From: Chryseobacterium arthrosphaerae
GTDB taxonomy: Bacteria > Bacteroidota > Bacteroidia > Flavobacteriales > Weeksellaceae
Reading direction: 5' to 3'
NCBI RefSeq assembly: GCF_001684965.1
Contig: NZ_MAYG01000001.1
Coordinates: 2,542,001 to 2,606,000, forward strand
DNA: 64,000 nucleotides
Of this stretch, positions 43,949 to 53,674 are shown one piece after another. A model generated the notes under the pieces. The model searched no databases and was not told where the DNA came from. It was given only the letters and a program-made list of their open reading frames with translations. Positions within the stretch are counted from its first letter, which is position 1. Each line of letters opens with the position of its first letter. The translations under genes were made by a program, and so were the position numbers.

Positions 43949-44869
43949 TTAAGGTGTTTGTGTCGGCTTACCCAGCGTTCTTATATTAAGGATCTTTTTC
44001 AACATATCAAACCAGAAACTGGAACCCAGGCTTATGGCAAAGGCAGTCAGCAGAAATCCCACTATTCTGAAAAACCAGCCGCACCTTTGCAGTTCTACAT
44101 TTTTCCAACCCAGTATATTATGGGATTCATTAAGCAACGTGTGATATTCTTCCTTCACTTTTGTATCTAAAGCATCTTTTGAAGCACTGCTGTTTCCCTG
44201 CGGATTGTTTTTCACATATTCCGATGCAGACTGCACGAGTTCCTTTCTTAGTTTTTCATCATTATTCATCTGATCCACCATTCGCAGTGTATCGGCATTG
44301 ACTGCAAAAGCAATCATAAAACCCAATACCAGCACGATATACTGTACTCTTCTGGAATACCATGTATTGGCTCGCTCCATACATTCCTCAAACCAGTGAA
44401 TAACCTCCTGTTTAAACCCGGCAATATTTCCCCGGGATTTCTGGATCAGAAACTTAAGATGCAACCGGGTATTCTCTGAGAAAGGGGCCTGTTCTATTTT
44501 TTCTTCGATTTCTGCAAGTGAGTCTGAATATTTCTGATCATTGATAAACCCTAAAAGGATGGTATAAAAGTCCTCATTTTTGATATAGCTCGGCAGTTTT
44601 TTGAATTTGCCGGCAAGAAGATGATCCAGCCAGGACCAGGTGGATACGTTATCTCCAAGGAAAAGAATAAGAGGTTGATTGTAAAATTCATTGATTTTTT
44701 CCGGACTCTTATCCTTATTAAAAAGCATTTTCTCAATGGTGCTTTTCAGCAATTCTCCCCTCATGCGTAAAAATGTTGAGATGATCTCCATTAAAGTCAT
44801 GGCAAAAATACTGAGCAGAAGATACACGAAGATAAGCCCGATAGCAATTTCAATTAATTGAAGGTTCAT
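43949..44869 (-). CDS. three-span membrane protein paired with the phosphoesterase
   Basis: 306 residues. Hydrophobic segments near residues 5-30 (LIEIAIGLIFVYLLLSIF), 165-190 (YIVLVLGFMIAFAVN) and 265-290 (IVGFLLTAFAISLGSSF). The loop between them (about 35-160) is soluble and charged. Ends 4 bases before the phosphoesterase gene. A TTG-N20-TACATTTG promoter precedes it. I do not recognise a family beyond general membrane protein. Confidence 0.75.
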   Translation of the reverse strand: MNLQLIEIAIGLIFVYLLLSIFAMTLMEIISTFLRMRGELLKSTIEKMLFNKDKSPEKINEFYNQPLILFLGDNVSTWSWLDHLLAGKFKKLPSYIKNEDFYTILLGFINDQKYSDSLAEIEEKIEQAPFSENTRLHLKFLIQKSRGNIAGFKQEVIHWFEECMERANTWYSRRVQYIVLVLGFMIAFAVNADTLRMVDQMNNDEKLRKELVQSASEYVKNNPQGNSSASKDALDTKVKEEYHTLLNESHNILGWKNVELQRCGWFFRIVGFLLTAFAISLGSSFWFDMLKKILNIRTLGKPTQTP

Positions 44870-44896
44870 GATCGTCAGTTTTTATTAGTTTATGAT

Positions 44897-44927
44897 CAAA
44901 TGTAACGAATAAATTACTGATACCCAA
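44897..44927 (-). promoter_or_regulatory. promoter of the membrane protein/phosphoesterase operon
   Basis: TTG (44925-44927), 20-base spacer, TACATTTG (44897-44904). A complete match to the Bacteroidota -33/-7 pattern; the best in the window. Confidence 0.65.
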
Positions 44928-45078
44928 TAACACTTTTGTAGTATTCCGTAGCTGCAACAAAAACATATTTCCAGATTCGTAATCGGCAGAAAATCATTAG
45001 ATTTGCCGGCATGAGCTTTCTGTAAGCAATTTTATATTTCTTATTGTGAAAGCTCCCCCCATCACAAAAAAACAAGCT

Positions 45079-45534
45079 ATGAAATCTGGTACCTACCCAT
45101 CCAAATATGCTGCTCCCAAAGGACTTTTCACAGTCGGGAAAACAAAATTCAAATGGTACGATCTGGCCACTGATCCGGCAGAAATTACGCCACAGGATAT
45201 TTATAATGCACAGCGCTGTATAGAAAATGCGACAGAAAATTTTCAGGATATTGAAGATCTGGGATTTGTCATCATGCACCGTTGCGGAAAAAATTACCTT
45301 CTTCTGGTATGTACCTGGCGAAGTGAAAATGAATTGTGGGAAAGTGTTTACTACGACGGTTCCGGAAATTTTGAAATATGGGACAGAAATAAAACCCACC
45401 TCCCTACTTACTGCGTATGGGAAATGGGCATTGTGTATCATGAATCCCGGGCATGGAAAAAGTATCTGGGAACAACAAAGGATGAGGATGATAAAAAAAA
45501 TTATCTGGCTGATCTTTTTGAAGGAGAAGTATGA
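45079..45534 (+). CDS. hypothetical protein
   Basis: 151 residues from ATG 45079; an in-frame GTG at 45046 would give 162 residues, but it lies about 6 bases after a TATATTTC -7-like box (45033-45040), so the downstream ATG is more likely. No signal peptide or membrane segment. Aromatic-rich text (YLLLVCTWRSENELWESVYY, KTHLPTYCVWEMGIVYHES) suggests a compact alpha/beta fold; I do not recognise a family. Ends 34 bases before the convergent receptor gene. Acidic C-terminus. Confidence 0.6.
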   Translation: MKSGTYPSKYAAPKGLFTVGKTKFKWYDLATDPAEITPQDIYNAQRCIENATENFQDIEDLGFVIMHRCGKNYLLLVCTWRSENELWESVYYDGSGNFEIWDRNKTHLPTYCVWEMGIVYHESRAWKKYLGTTKDEDDKKNYLADLFEGEV

Positions 45535-45567
45535 AAAAGAAAAGTTGCAGCCTCCAGCTTCTGAGCT

Positions 45568-47910
45568 TTAATTTGCTCTGTTCTTCTCATCAAATTTCAC
45601 ATTACGATCCGCACCTTTTATCTTTTTATTTCCAAAAGTATAGGTAGCCGAAAGGTTAAGTCTTCTGGCATCATAATAATTATTAAAGTAATGGGTTCCT
45701 GTGGTATAATAGATCTGGCCTTTGCTCTTAGACTGTTTGAAGATATCCGAAACAAATACATTAAGCTGCAGATTTTTATCCATAAGATTCATCTTTAAAC
45801 CGGTGGTAAAGTTTCCCAGATAATCCCAGCGTACATTTCCTGAATTGGAAGGCAGGCGCATCCAGTAATTAAGGATCAGCTGCACGGTTTTGCTTTTGTT
45901 TAAAGAAATGTTATTCTGGAAATTAAACTCATATCCGCTTCCTTTTCTGGAGGCCGCATCAGTGGCAAAGACCTGGGTTTCCATATATGATATATCCCCG
46001 GAATAATTGGCTTCCCACAGTCTGAAAAACGTGTCGGAATAATTCAGGGACAGCCCCATGCTGCTGGCATTATAGAAATTGGCAAAAGTACTGGTTTTGT
46101 TTTCACCTTCAAGAATAACAATCTGATCAGATGCGTTTAATTTTCTCTGAAAGTAAGCAGAAGCAGACAGCTTTCCTTTATAAACATATGAAAACTCAAA
46201 ATTATGATTAATGGAAGGCTGTAAAAAAGGATTTCCGGTAAAATAAGAGTTGATATTGATATACCATCGGTACGGGTTTATAGCACGGAATCCCGGTCTG
46301 TTGATTCTTTTTGAATAATTGAGGCTGAAGGTATGGTTTTCATTGCTTTTATAGGAAATGTAAGCGGTAGGAAAGAATTTTCCGTATGAAGTCTCAGTCT
46401 GCTGTCCCGAAGTCAGAGAATTTCCGTTTACCATAGAATATTCATAACGCAATCCTGCTTTTGCAGACCACTGTTCATTGAAAGATCTTTCGAAACTGAT
46501 GTAGGCGGCATAGTTCTTTTCATTATATCTGAAACTGTTACTCTTTTCAGGATCTGTAATATAATTTCCGCCTTCGAGGTTCTGATAGGAAATTTCAGAA
46601 TCATTATCAAAGTTTGTAAACTTTACCCCGGCTTCCGTTTTGGCAAATTGATAGGGCAGCGTAAGGTCTGCCTGCCCCGAATAAATCTTATAATCTACGA
46701 GTGAAGGTGACTTTACAATAAACTGATCTCCGGAATTTTCCGTTGTTGTAAAATCAATGGTCGTTTTCGGGATATTCGAAAAATAGTTTCCTGTGATACT
46801 TAGTTTATGATCCTTCTTTCCGAACTTCACATCGTAGTAGGCACTTATCATTTGTTGTGCACTGTTTGCTCTGTGTTCTGCAGAAGTTAATAAGGAATTC
46901 GTATAATGATCATTCTGAAAATAATCTGAAGTATTCATGATATCCATGTTAGAATGTCCGGATCCGTAATCATAGATAAACCCGATATTTGATTTTGGGG
47001 CCAGCTGATAATCAAGGCTCAGATTGGCTCCCAGCCCATTTCCGAAATCTCTTCTGTCATCCGAGCTTTTAAGACCATCCGCTCCTTCTATCCTGTAGTT
47101 TTCATAAGAATGTTTTTCATACTGATAGTGTCTTAATTTCAGTGAAGACCGTAATTTTTCATTCTGATAATTGAGGGTGGCGCTGTTGGAAGTCCCCGTA
47201 TAGGTCTGCTGCTGAAGAGATGAGGTAATACTTCCATTCCATCCGAGGTTCTGGTTTTTCTTCAGAACGATATTGATCAGTCCGCTGTTTCCCTGGGCTT
47301 CATATTTGGCAGGAGGCGCTGTAATGACTTCAATTTTTTCAATATTTTCAGACCTCAGGCTTTTAAGATAGGTGATCAGTTCGCTCCCTGAAAGATTCAG
47401 CATTCTTTCATTAATCATGACTGCCACGCCGCTTTTCCCGGCAATTGAAACCCCGGAGTTATCATCTACTTTGATCAGCGGAGTTGTTGCCAGAGCATCT
47501 GCGCCATCCATTCCCTGGGAGGCAACAGAGCCGGCAACATTAAAAATCAGACGATCGGCTTTTCTCTCAATAAGTTTTTTTCTGGCAGTAAGAGTAACTC
47601 CTTCAATCTGTTTTTCCTTTTTTTTCTCAATGAAAAAATCCTGTTTCACATCTCCTTTTACCACAACATCCACTGTAGATAATTCTTCACCGTCATAGAT
47701 CAGTTTGACTGTATATTTCCCGTTTTCAAAAAGCTTCAGTGAATAGTTTCCTTTTTCATCCGAAATGGCCGTCTGTTTCTTCTGGTCTTTGACTGCTACC
47801 ACCTCAGCATAGGAAACAGTATTCCCGGTTTGAGTGATTTTACCTGTTATACTTTGGGAGAATGCAGCCATAGGCAGCAGCATAATTACAGAAAGTAATG
47901 TTTTCTTCAT
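45568..47910 (-). CDS. outer-membrane beta-barrel receptor (TonB-dependent, OMP_b-brl_3 type)
   Basis: 780 residues. Signal peptide ending AAFSQ, a carboxypeptidase-regulatory-like domain (about 20-95, GNYSLKLFENGKYTVKL), the plug domain with IERKADRLIFNVAGSVAS and ENIEKIEVITAPPAKYEA, then an outer-membrane barrel ending TYTFGNKKIKGADRNVKF. A TonB-box-like stretch is not obvious. Divergent from a GH92 gene with a short shared upstream region, so uptake of a glycan is possible but not shown. Confidence 0.9.
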   Translation of the reverse strand: MKKTLLSVIMLLPMAAFSQSITGKITQTGNTVSYAEVVAVKDQKKQTAISDEKGNYSLKLFENGKYTVKLIYDGEELSTVDVVVKGDVKQDFFIEKKKEKQIEGVTLTARKKLIERKADRLIFNVAGSVASQGMDGADALATTPLIKVDDNSGVSIAGKSGVAVMINERMLNLSGSELITYLKSLRSENIEKIEVITAPPAKYEAQGNSGLINIVLKKNQNLGWNGSITSSLQQQTYTGTSNSATLNYQNEKLRSSLKLRHYQYEKHSYENYRIEGADGLKSSDDRRDFGNGLGANLSLDYQLAPKSNIGFIYDYGSGHSNMDIMNTSDYFQNDHYTNSLLTSAEHRANSAQQMISAYYDVKFGKKDHKLSITGNYFSNIPKTTIDFTTTENSGDQFIVKSPSLVDYKIYSGQADLTLPYQFAKTEAGVKFTNFDNDSEISYQNLEGGNYITDPEKSNSFRYNEKNYAAYISFERSFNEQWSAKAGLRYEYSMVNGNSLTSGQQTETSYGKFFPTAYISYKSNENHTFSLNYSKRINRPGFRAINPYRWYININSYFTGNPFLQPSINHNFEFSYVYKGKLSASAYFQRKLNASDQIVILEGENKTSTFANFYNASSMGLSLNYSDTFFRLWEANYSGDISYMETQVFATDAASRKGSGYEFNFQNNISLNKSKTVQLILNYWMRLPSNSGNVRWDYLGNFTTGLKMNLMDKNLQLNVFVSDIFKQSKSKGQIYYTTGTHYFNNYYDARRLNLSATYTFGNKKIKGADRNVKFDEKNRAN

Positions 47911-48004
47911 GAATTCTGATAGTTTCTTTTAAGACAAGCTATCAAGGTCTTTTATTACATCGGTTTGTCCGTTTTTCAATATATTCGCTTTATAAAATCA
48001 GAAC

Positions 48005-50806
48005 ATGAAAAAAGGAATTCTTGTATTTTCTTTATTGATCACCCAGATTATTTCTGCCCAAAAATATTCACAATACGTCAACCCGATGATAGGAACCGGC
48101 GGCCATGGCCATACTTTCCCGGGAGCTATTGTACCTTTCGGAATGGTACAGCTTTCTCCGGATACCAGAATTGACGGGAGCTGGGACGGATGCAGCGGAT
48201 ATCACTATTCCGATTCGGTGATCTATGGTTTTTCGCACACCCATCTGAACGGAACCGGAGTTTCTGACTACGGAGATATCATGCTGATGCCCGGGATGGG
48301 AAATCCGGGGCTGAACCCTAAAGATTATTCTTCAAAATTTTCGCATAAAAATGAAAAGGCAGCAGCTGGATTTTATTCTGTAAAGCTGGATAAAAATAAT
48401 ATTGATGTACGCCTTACCAGTACCAAAAGGGTTGGCTATCACGAATATAAATTCAATAATGCAGGAAATGCCCATATTATTCTGGATCTGAATCACAGGG
48501 ATAAGCTGCTGGAAGGAGAAGTAAAAATCATAGATGACAAAACCATTGAAGTATTCCGAAGAAGTGAAGCCTGGGCTGCCAATCAATATATCTATGCCAG
48601 AATTGAGTTTTCAAAACCCATGAAAATCTCTAAAAAAGACGTCAACGGAAAACAGGAAAACAATCTTTTTACCGGAACGAGACTCGCTCTGGCTTTTTCT
48701 GCTGACGTTAAAAAAGGAGAAAAAATCAATATCAAAGTATCTGTCTCCCCCACCGGATATGAAGGTGCAGAGAAAAATATGCTGGCAGAGGCAAAATCCG
48801 ATGATTTTGATACTGTAAAAAAACAGGCCGAAGCAGATTGGGACAGAGAGCTTTCAAAAATTGAAGTAAAATCTGATGACAGAAACAAACTGTCTGTTTT
48901 CTATACGGCTTTGTACCATGTTTTCACCCAACCCAACATCAATATGGATGCAGACGGAAGATACAGAGGACGTGATAATAAACTCTATACAGCCAATGGA
49001 TTTGATTATTACACTGTATTTTCGCTTTGGGATACATTCAGAGGGGCACATCCCTTAATGACTTTAATCGACAGAAAAAGAACGGCTGATTTTATCAATA
49101 CTTTCATCAGACAATATGAACAGGGGGGAAAACTTCCGGTCTGGGAACTGGCTTCCAATGAAACAGAATGTATGATCGGCTACCACGCTGTTTCTGTAAT
49201 TGCCGATGCTATGGCAAAAGGAATTAAAGGGTTTGACTATGAAAAAGCATTTCAGGCTTCGAAAAACTCTGCTATGCTGGATATCTTTGGCCTGAACGCT
49301 TATAAACAGAATAATTATATCAGCATCGATGATGAGCATGAAAGTGTTTCCAAAACAGTGGAATATGCCTATGACGACTGGTGTATCGCCCAGATGGCCA
49401 AAATCTTAGGTAAAAAAGAAGATTACCAGTACTTTATGAAACGTTCTCAAAACTGGAAAAACCTTTATAATCCTAAAAGCGGCTTCATGCAGCCCAGAAA
49501 GAACGGTAACTGGTATGAGCCTTTTGATCCGAGAGAAGTCAATAACAATTATACGGAAGGCAATTCATGGCATTATTCCTACTCTGTGCAGCAGGATATT
49601 CCGGGACTGATCGCAGCACATGGCGGGAAAGAAAAGTTTGAACAGTTTATTGATGCCATTTTTGCCGCACCGGACAAAACAACGGGCAGGGAGCAGGTGG
49701 ATATTACGGGATTAATGGGGCAATATGCCCAGGGAAATGAGCCAAGCCATCATATCGCTTACCTGTACAATTTTGTAGACAAGCCTGAAAAAACAGACGC
49801 CAAGATTAAATATATCCTTGATAATTTCTATAAAAATACTCCGGACGGACTGATTGGGAATGAGGACTGCGGCCAGATGAGTGCGTGGTATGTTTTAAGT
49901 GCTATGGGAATTTATTCCGTAACGCCGGGATTGCCTGAATGGGAAACCACCACCCCTTATTTTGATGAAATTAAAATTCATCTTGAAGACGGAACTACCA
50001 GAACGATTACTAAAAATACAGGCAGAGCCGAGCTGAAAAAGCTGGGATTTGAAAACATAAAGCCGGTTAAAGATTTTAAATATGCGCAGCTTACTGCTTC
50101 TCCGGTTATTGCCGCAGACCGCATCTTTGATTTCAACACCAAAGTTGAGATCACTCCGCTCAATCCGGGAGATAAAGTCTATTATATGACAATGGATGAA
50201 AGTGACCGTAATAAACGAAAAACCTTCACAGCTTATAAAGGGCCTTTTTCTATCAGTAAAACCACAGAGGTTCATGCCTATTCAGAAAGAAATGGTGAGA
50301 AAAGTTCTGTAACCACGGCCCGATTCAACAGAAGACCGAATTACTGGGATATCAATATCCTGTCTAAAGCCACCCCTCAATATACCGCCAACGGAAAACT
50401 TGCCCTCATTGACGGGATCAGAGGTGAGGTAAACTGGAGAAAAGGGGAATGGCACGGCTATCAGGGGCAGAATTTCGAAGCGATTATTGATTTTAAATCT
50501 CCCCAACACATTACAAAACTGTCATCTGCCTACCTTCAGGACAGTAAAGCATGGATCCTGATGCCTAAAAAAGTGGAATACTATGCCTCTATGAACGGTA
50601 AAGATTTCATTCTTCTGAAAACCATCGATAATGATATTGATCCGAAAGATGAAAAGGTGCAGATCAAAGATTTCTCTGCTGAAATTCTTCCGACAGAAGC
50701 TCAATACATCAAAGTAAAAGCCTACTATTTTGGGAAACTTCCGGAGTGGCATCAGGGAGCCGGAGGGGAAGCTTATATTTTTATTGATGAGATTTCTGCA
50801 AAGTAA
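48005..50806 (+). CDS. GH92 family alpha-mannosidase
   Basis: 933 residues. Signal peptide MKKGILVFSLLITQIISAQ. Starts with YVNPMIGTGGHGHTFPGA and the family text VQLSPDTRIDGSWDGCSGYH, GFSHTHLNGTGVSDYGD, and the catalytic-region motif GNEDCGQMSAWYVLSAMG near residue 620. Calcium-dependent exo-acting alpha-mannosidases of this type remove mannose from N-glycans. C-terminal additions: a chitobiase-like domain (about 690-775) and a discoidin/F5/8-like carbohydrate-binding domain (about 790-930, EAIIDFKSPQHITKLSSAYL). Periplasmic or surface; lies opposite an outer-membrane receptor. Confidence 0.95.
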   Translation: MKKGILVFSLLITQIISAQKYSQYVNPMIGTGGHGHTFPGAIVPFGMVQLSPDTRIDGSWDGCSGYHYSDSVIYGFSHTHLNGTGVSDYGDIMLMPGMGNPGLNPKDYSSKFSHKNEKAAAGFYSVKLDKNNIDVRLTSTKRVGYHEYKFNNAGNAHIILDLNHRDKLLEGEVKIIDDKTIEVFRRSEAWAANQYIYARIEFSKPMKISKKDVNGKQENNLFTGTRLALAFSADVKKGEKINIKVSVSPTGYEGAEKNMLAEAKSDDFDTVKKQAEADWDRELSKIEVKSDDRNKLSVFYTALYHVFTQPNINMDADGRYRGRDNKLYTANGFDYYTVFSLWDTFRGAHPLMTLIDRKRTADFINTFIRQYEQGGKLPVWELASNETECMIGYHAVSVIADAMAKGIKGFDYEKAFQASKNSAMLDIFGLNAYKQNNYISIDDEHESVSKTVEYAYDDWCIAQMAKILGKKEDYQYFMKRSQNWKNLYNPKSGFMQPRKNGNWYEPFDPREVNNNYTEGNSWHYSYSVQQDIPGLIAAHGGKEKFEQFIDAIFAAPDKTTGREQVDITGLMGQYAQGNEPSHHIAYLYNFVDKPEKTDAKIKYILDNFYKNTPDGLIGNEDCGQMSAWYVLSAMGIYSVTPGLPEWETTTPYFDEIKIHLEDGTTRTITKNTGRAELKKLGFENIKPVKDFKYAQLTASPVIAADRIFDFNTKVEITPLNPGDKVYYMTMDESDRNKRKTFTAYKGPFSISKTTEVHAYSERNGEKSSVTTARFNRRPNYWDINILSKATPQYTANGKLALIDGIRGEVNWRKGEWHGYQGQNFEAIIDFKSPQHITKLSSAYLQDSKAWILMPKKVEYYASMNGKDFILLKTIDNDIDPKDEKVQIKDFSAEILPTEAQYIKVKAYYFGKLPEWHQGAGGEAYIFIDEISAK

Positions 50807-50948
50807 GGAAGATGAGAGCACGAAGATGGAAGATACTGCTTGACAGATTACTTTTCTGAAGTCCGCTTGTAAAAATTTAGATTTCAGAAAGTCGATAAAA
50901 CAAATTGATATTGATCTGGAAACAACCGGCATGCGGCTTCCAACCATA

Positions 50949-50982
50949 AAAAATGCTCTTCGAAAATTCGAAGAGCATTTTT
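50949..50982. terminator. bidirectional terminator
   Basis: AAAAATGCTCTTCGAA (50949-50964), AA, TTCGAAGAGCATTTTT (50967-50982): 16-bp perfect arms with T/A runs on both sides. Between the convergent GH92 (+) and dioxygenase (-) genes; it overlaps the stop codon of the latter. Confidence 0.88.
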
Positions 50983-51703
50983 AATTCATTCTTTCAGACC
51001 ATCTCAACCCGTCAGGAAGTTCCATATCTGAAAATTCAATATGGATGACTCTCCTTCTGTGTCCATTAGTCGTCCGGTTGGAACCATGAAGGGTCAGAGG
51101 TTTCATGATCATAATGCCTCCTTTTTCTACGTTACAGATATGTTCTGTTTCTATGGTCCAGTCAATCGTTTCAGGTCTGTAGATTCCTTTGGCATGTGAT
51201 TTCGGAACCACCTTTAGTGCCCCATTGTTTTCATCGGTATCATCCAGATGGATCCTGATGGTATATATATTTTCCAAAACCTGCAGTGGAGGCTGTACGG
51301 CAAACTGATTCTGTTTTGTAGTCCAAGGTCCGAAACCCGGTAAACCCAGCTTTTTGTCAACAGAAATAGTGAGATCCTGATGATAGGCAACATACCAGTT
51401 GGAAGTCTCCGGTTTATCAAAATAAATGCTTTTCACTACAAAATATTTTTCTCCAAAGATCTCGTTGATCACTTTTTGGATCGTATCATTAAAAACAAGA
51501 TCCTTGATGTCCGGGATTTCCTTTAAAAACTGCCTTATGGCAAATAGGTCCTCAGACTTCCTGAAGTTTTCTTTTGAAGTATCTATATTCTGAAGAACAT
51601 TGCTTATGGCATCAATTTCTTCCCGGGAAAAAATATCATTAATAACAGTAAAGCCATATTCAAGAATATGGCTTTTATAAGTTTCTAAGTTTTTTACACT
51701 CAT
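50981..51703 (-). CDS. phytanoyl-CoA dioxygenase family Fe(II)/2-oxoglutarate oxygenase
   Basis: 240 residues, single double-stranded beta-helix. The facial triad is visible as YHQDL (His108, Asp110) and LHGSNRTT (His206), with Arg217 in RRRVIHIEFSD as the 2-oxoglutarate-binding residue. Starts 3 bases after the stop codon of the dicarboxylate/amino-acid symporter gene, so co-translated with it. Family members hydroxylate lipids, ectoine or small acids; the transporter partner points to a small carboxylate or amino acid as substrate. Confidence 0.88.
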   Translation of the reverse strand: MSVKNLETYKSHILEYGFTVINDIFSREEIDAISNVLQNIDTSKENFRKSEDLFAIRQFLKEIPDIKDLVFNDTIQKVINEIFGEKYFVVKSIYFDKPETSNWYVAYHQDLTISVDKKLGLPGFGPWTTKQNQFAVQPPLQVLENIYTIRIHLDDTDENNGALKVVPKSHAKGIYRPETIDWTIETEHICNVEKGGIMIMKPLTLHGSNRTTNGHRRRVIHIEFSDMELPDGLRWSERMN

Positions 51704-51706
51704 CTT

Positions 51707-52957
51707 TTAAATTTTTTCTATAGGTTCTGTCAACTGTCCTTCCCATTTAGAAACTGCAGAAGTTGCCAGTGTATTTCCTAATACGTTCGTCATACTTCTT
51801 CCCATATCACAGAAGTGGTCTATCGGTAAGATCAGGGCAATCCCTTCCGGCGGAATTCCGAACATGGAACAGGTAGCAACAATAATTACCAGAGATGCTC
51901 TCGGTACTCCCGCGATACCTTTGGAAGTTAGCATCAGTACCAGAAGCATTGTGATCTGCTGCCCGATCGTCATTTCGATGCCATAGATCTGCGCAATAAA
52001 GATTGAAGCAAAAGTCATATACATCATACTTCCGTCAAGGTTGAAAGAATATCCTAACGGCAGGATGAAAGAGACTACTCTGCTGTTGCATCCGAATTTC
52101 TCAAGCTCTTCCACCAGTTTCGGGAATACGGCTTCTGAACTGGTTGTAGAGAACGCAATCAGTAACGGCTCTTTGATTCTTTTTAAAAGGTCAAAAAGAC
52201 GGTTCCCCAAGATAAAATATCCTACCAGTAAAAGGACCAGCCAAAGCACTCCCAGTGCAAAGAAGAAATCCCTTAAATAGATAGCATATACCTTAAATAT
52301 TTCAAAACCGTTGGTAGCCACTACAGCTGCAATCGCTCCCAATACCCCAAATGGAGCAAACCACATGATATAACCTACCATTTTAAGGATACCATGAGCA
52401 ATAATATCAAAAAGCTTAACTACAGGTTTGGAATATTCTTCTCCCAGGTTAGCCAGAGCCACTCCGAACATAATGGCAAATACCACAATCTGCAGTACTT
52501 CATTGGTCGCAAAGGCCTCAAATAAACTTTTAGGAATCATATGCTTTACGAAATCTTCCATAGAAAAGCTCTTGCTGCTTTTCAAAAGATCTTCCGCAGA
52601 AGCTACATCCTGGATAGGCAGCTTGGTTACATGCCCCGGCTCAAGCCAGTTCACAAGCATCAACCCTATGAAAAGGGAAACCAGAGAAGCGGAAATAAAC
52701 CAAAGCATTGCCTTTGTTCCTACCCTTCCGATCATTTTGATATCACTCATTTTAGCAATTCCCACCACCAGTGTAGTAAAAACCAAAGGCGCAATGATCA
52801 TCTGTACCAGCCTGATAAACACGGTTCCCAGTAGCTTGATATTCTTGGAAAAAGGTTCTGCACTTTCCGGATACTTCACATGTACAATTCCTCCTATTCC
52901 CACTCCTAGAATAAGCGCAATGATAATTGCTATAAAAAGTTTATTCTGTCCTTTCAT
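51707..52957 (-). CDS. dicarboxylate/amino acid:cation symporter (GltP/DctA family)
   Basis: 416 residues, about eight membrane spans plus two re-entrant hairpins. Signature texts: STTSSEAVFPKLVEELE (serine-rich hairpin 1), FSFNLDGSMMYM-like unwound TM7 (here YSFNLDGSMMYMTFASIFIA) and hairpin 2 with SKGIAGVPRASLVI, and LPIDHFCDMGRSMTNVLGN in TM8. The last sequence contains the Asp/Asn residues for substrate and cation binding. Transports glutamate, aspartate or C4-dicarboxylates with H+ or Na+. A Fe/2OG oxygenase gene follows 3 bases downstream. Confidence 0.94.
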   Translation of the reverse strand: MKGQNKLFIAIIIALILGVGIGGIVHVKYPESAEPFSKNIKLLGTVFIRLVQMIIAPLVFTTLVVGIAKMSDIKMIGRVGTKAMLWFISASLVSLFIGLMLVNWLEPGHVTKLPIQDVASAEDLLKSSKSFSMEDFVKHMIPKSLFEAFATNEVLQIVVFAIMFGVALANLGEEYSKPVVKLFDIIAHGILKMVGYIMWFAPFGVLGAIAAVVATNGFEIFKVYAIYLRDFFFALGVLWLVLLLVGYFILGNRLFDLLKRIKEPLLIAFSTTSSEAVFPKLVEELEKFGCNSRVVSFILPLGYSFNLDGSMMYMTFASIFIAQIYGIEMTIGQQITMLLVLMLTSKGIAGVPRASLVIIVATCSMFGIPPEGIALILPIDHFCDMGRSMTNVLGNTLATSAVSKWEGQLTEPIEKI

Positions 52958-52976
52958 ATATATAGTTCAATTTGCG

Positions 52977-52984
52977 CAAATATA
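52977..52984 (-). promoter_or_regulatory. -7 element of the symporter operon
   Basis: Minus-strand TATATTTG, exact TAnnTTTG, 20 bases before ATG 52957. Confidence 0.5.
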
Positions 52985-53119
52985 ATGGTTTTTGAATTGG
53001 CAGAAGATTTTCTTCAAAACGGATTAACTTTACATTAAGTTTTTAATCTCTAAAAATTAAAACCCTGGTTTATAAAATATTGTAAAAAATTTAAGAAAGA
53101 TTTATTGACTTTTTATTCT

Positions 53120-53147
53120 TTTGGTACAAATTTTATTATTACATTTG
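53120..53147 (+). promoter_or_regulatory. promoter of the BON-protein operon
   Basis: TTTG (53120-53123), 16-base spacer, TACATTTG (53140-53147). The -7 box is exact; the spacer is a little short. Confidence 0.5.
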
Positions 53148-53179
53148 ATTGTATAACAACATTAAAATAAATATACAAT

Positions 53180-53668
53180 ATGAAAAAAACTATCGCAATG
53201 GCTGCATTAGCTGTAGCTGTATCTTTCGGGGCAGTTTCTTGTAAAAAGAAAGTTTCTGATGCCGATCTTCAGACTCAGGCTACAACTGTAGTAACTTCTA
53301 ATCCCAATGCTTCTGTTGAAGTAAAAGAAGGTGTAGCACACTTAAGCGGAACTTTCGCAGACCAGCAGTCTAAGGATGCGATGATTGCACAGTTAAAAGC
53401 AATCAACGGAGTAAAAGACGTAATGGATATGTCTACTATAGCAGCAGCACCTGCGCCTGCACCGGTTGAAACTACTTCTGCTGTAGACCCTGCGGTTCAG
53501 AAAAAAGTTCAGGATGCTGTAAAAGATTTCCCATCTGTAAAAGTGGAAGTAGTAAACGGACAGCTTACTCTTACAGGAAATGTTTCCGGCCAGCAGGCGA
53601 GAAAGATCAAAGAATCTGTGGATGCTTTGAAAATCGGAAAGTATAACAACAACCTAATTGTAAAATAA
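53180..53668 (+). CDS. BON domain lipoprotein
   Basis: 162 residues. Lipobox FGAVSC. Two BON-type modules (about 30-90, with VEVKEGVAHLSGTFADQQ; and about 105-160, with VKVEVVNGQLTLTGNVSG) joined by an Ala/Pro-rich linker. BON domains bind membranes or phospholipids and are found in osmotic-stress and outer-membrane proteins. A second gene with a BON-like start follows 6 bases later. Confidence 0.85.
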   Translation: MKKTIAMAALAVAVSFGAVSCKKKVSDADLQTQATTVVTSNPNASVEVKEGVAHLSGTFADQQSKDAMIAQLKAINGVKDVMDMSTIAAAPAPAPVETTSAVDPAVQKKVQDAVKDFPSVKVEVVNGQLTLTGNVSGQQARKIKESVDALKIGKYNNNLIVK

Positions 53669-53674
53669 TTTAAA

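Noticed and set aside
44914..45441. 175-residue minus-strand open frame opposite the hypothetical gene at 45079
   Set aside because: It is fully antisense to the plus-strand gene, lacks start signals and has Cys/Ile/Phe-rich random composition.
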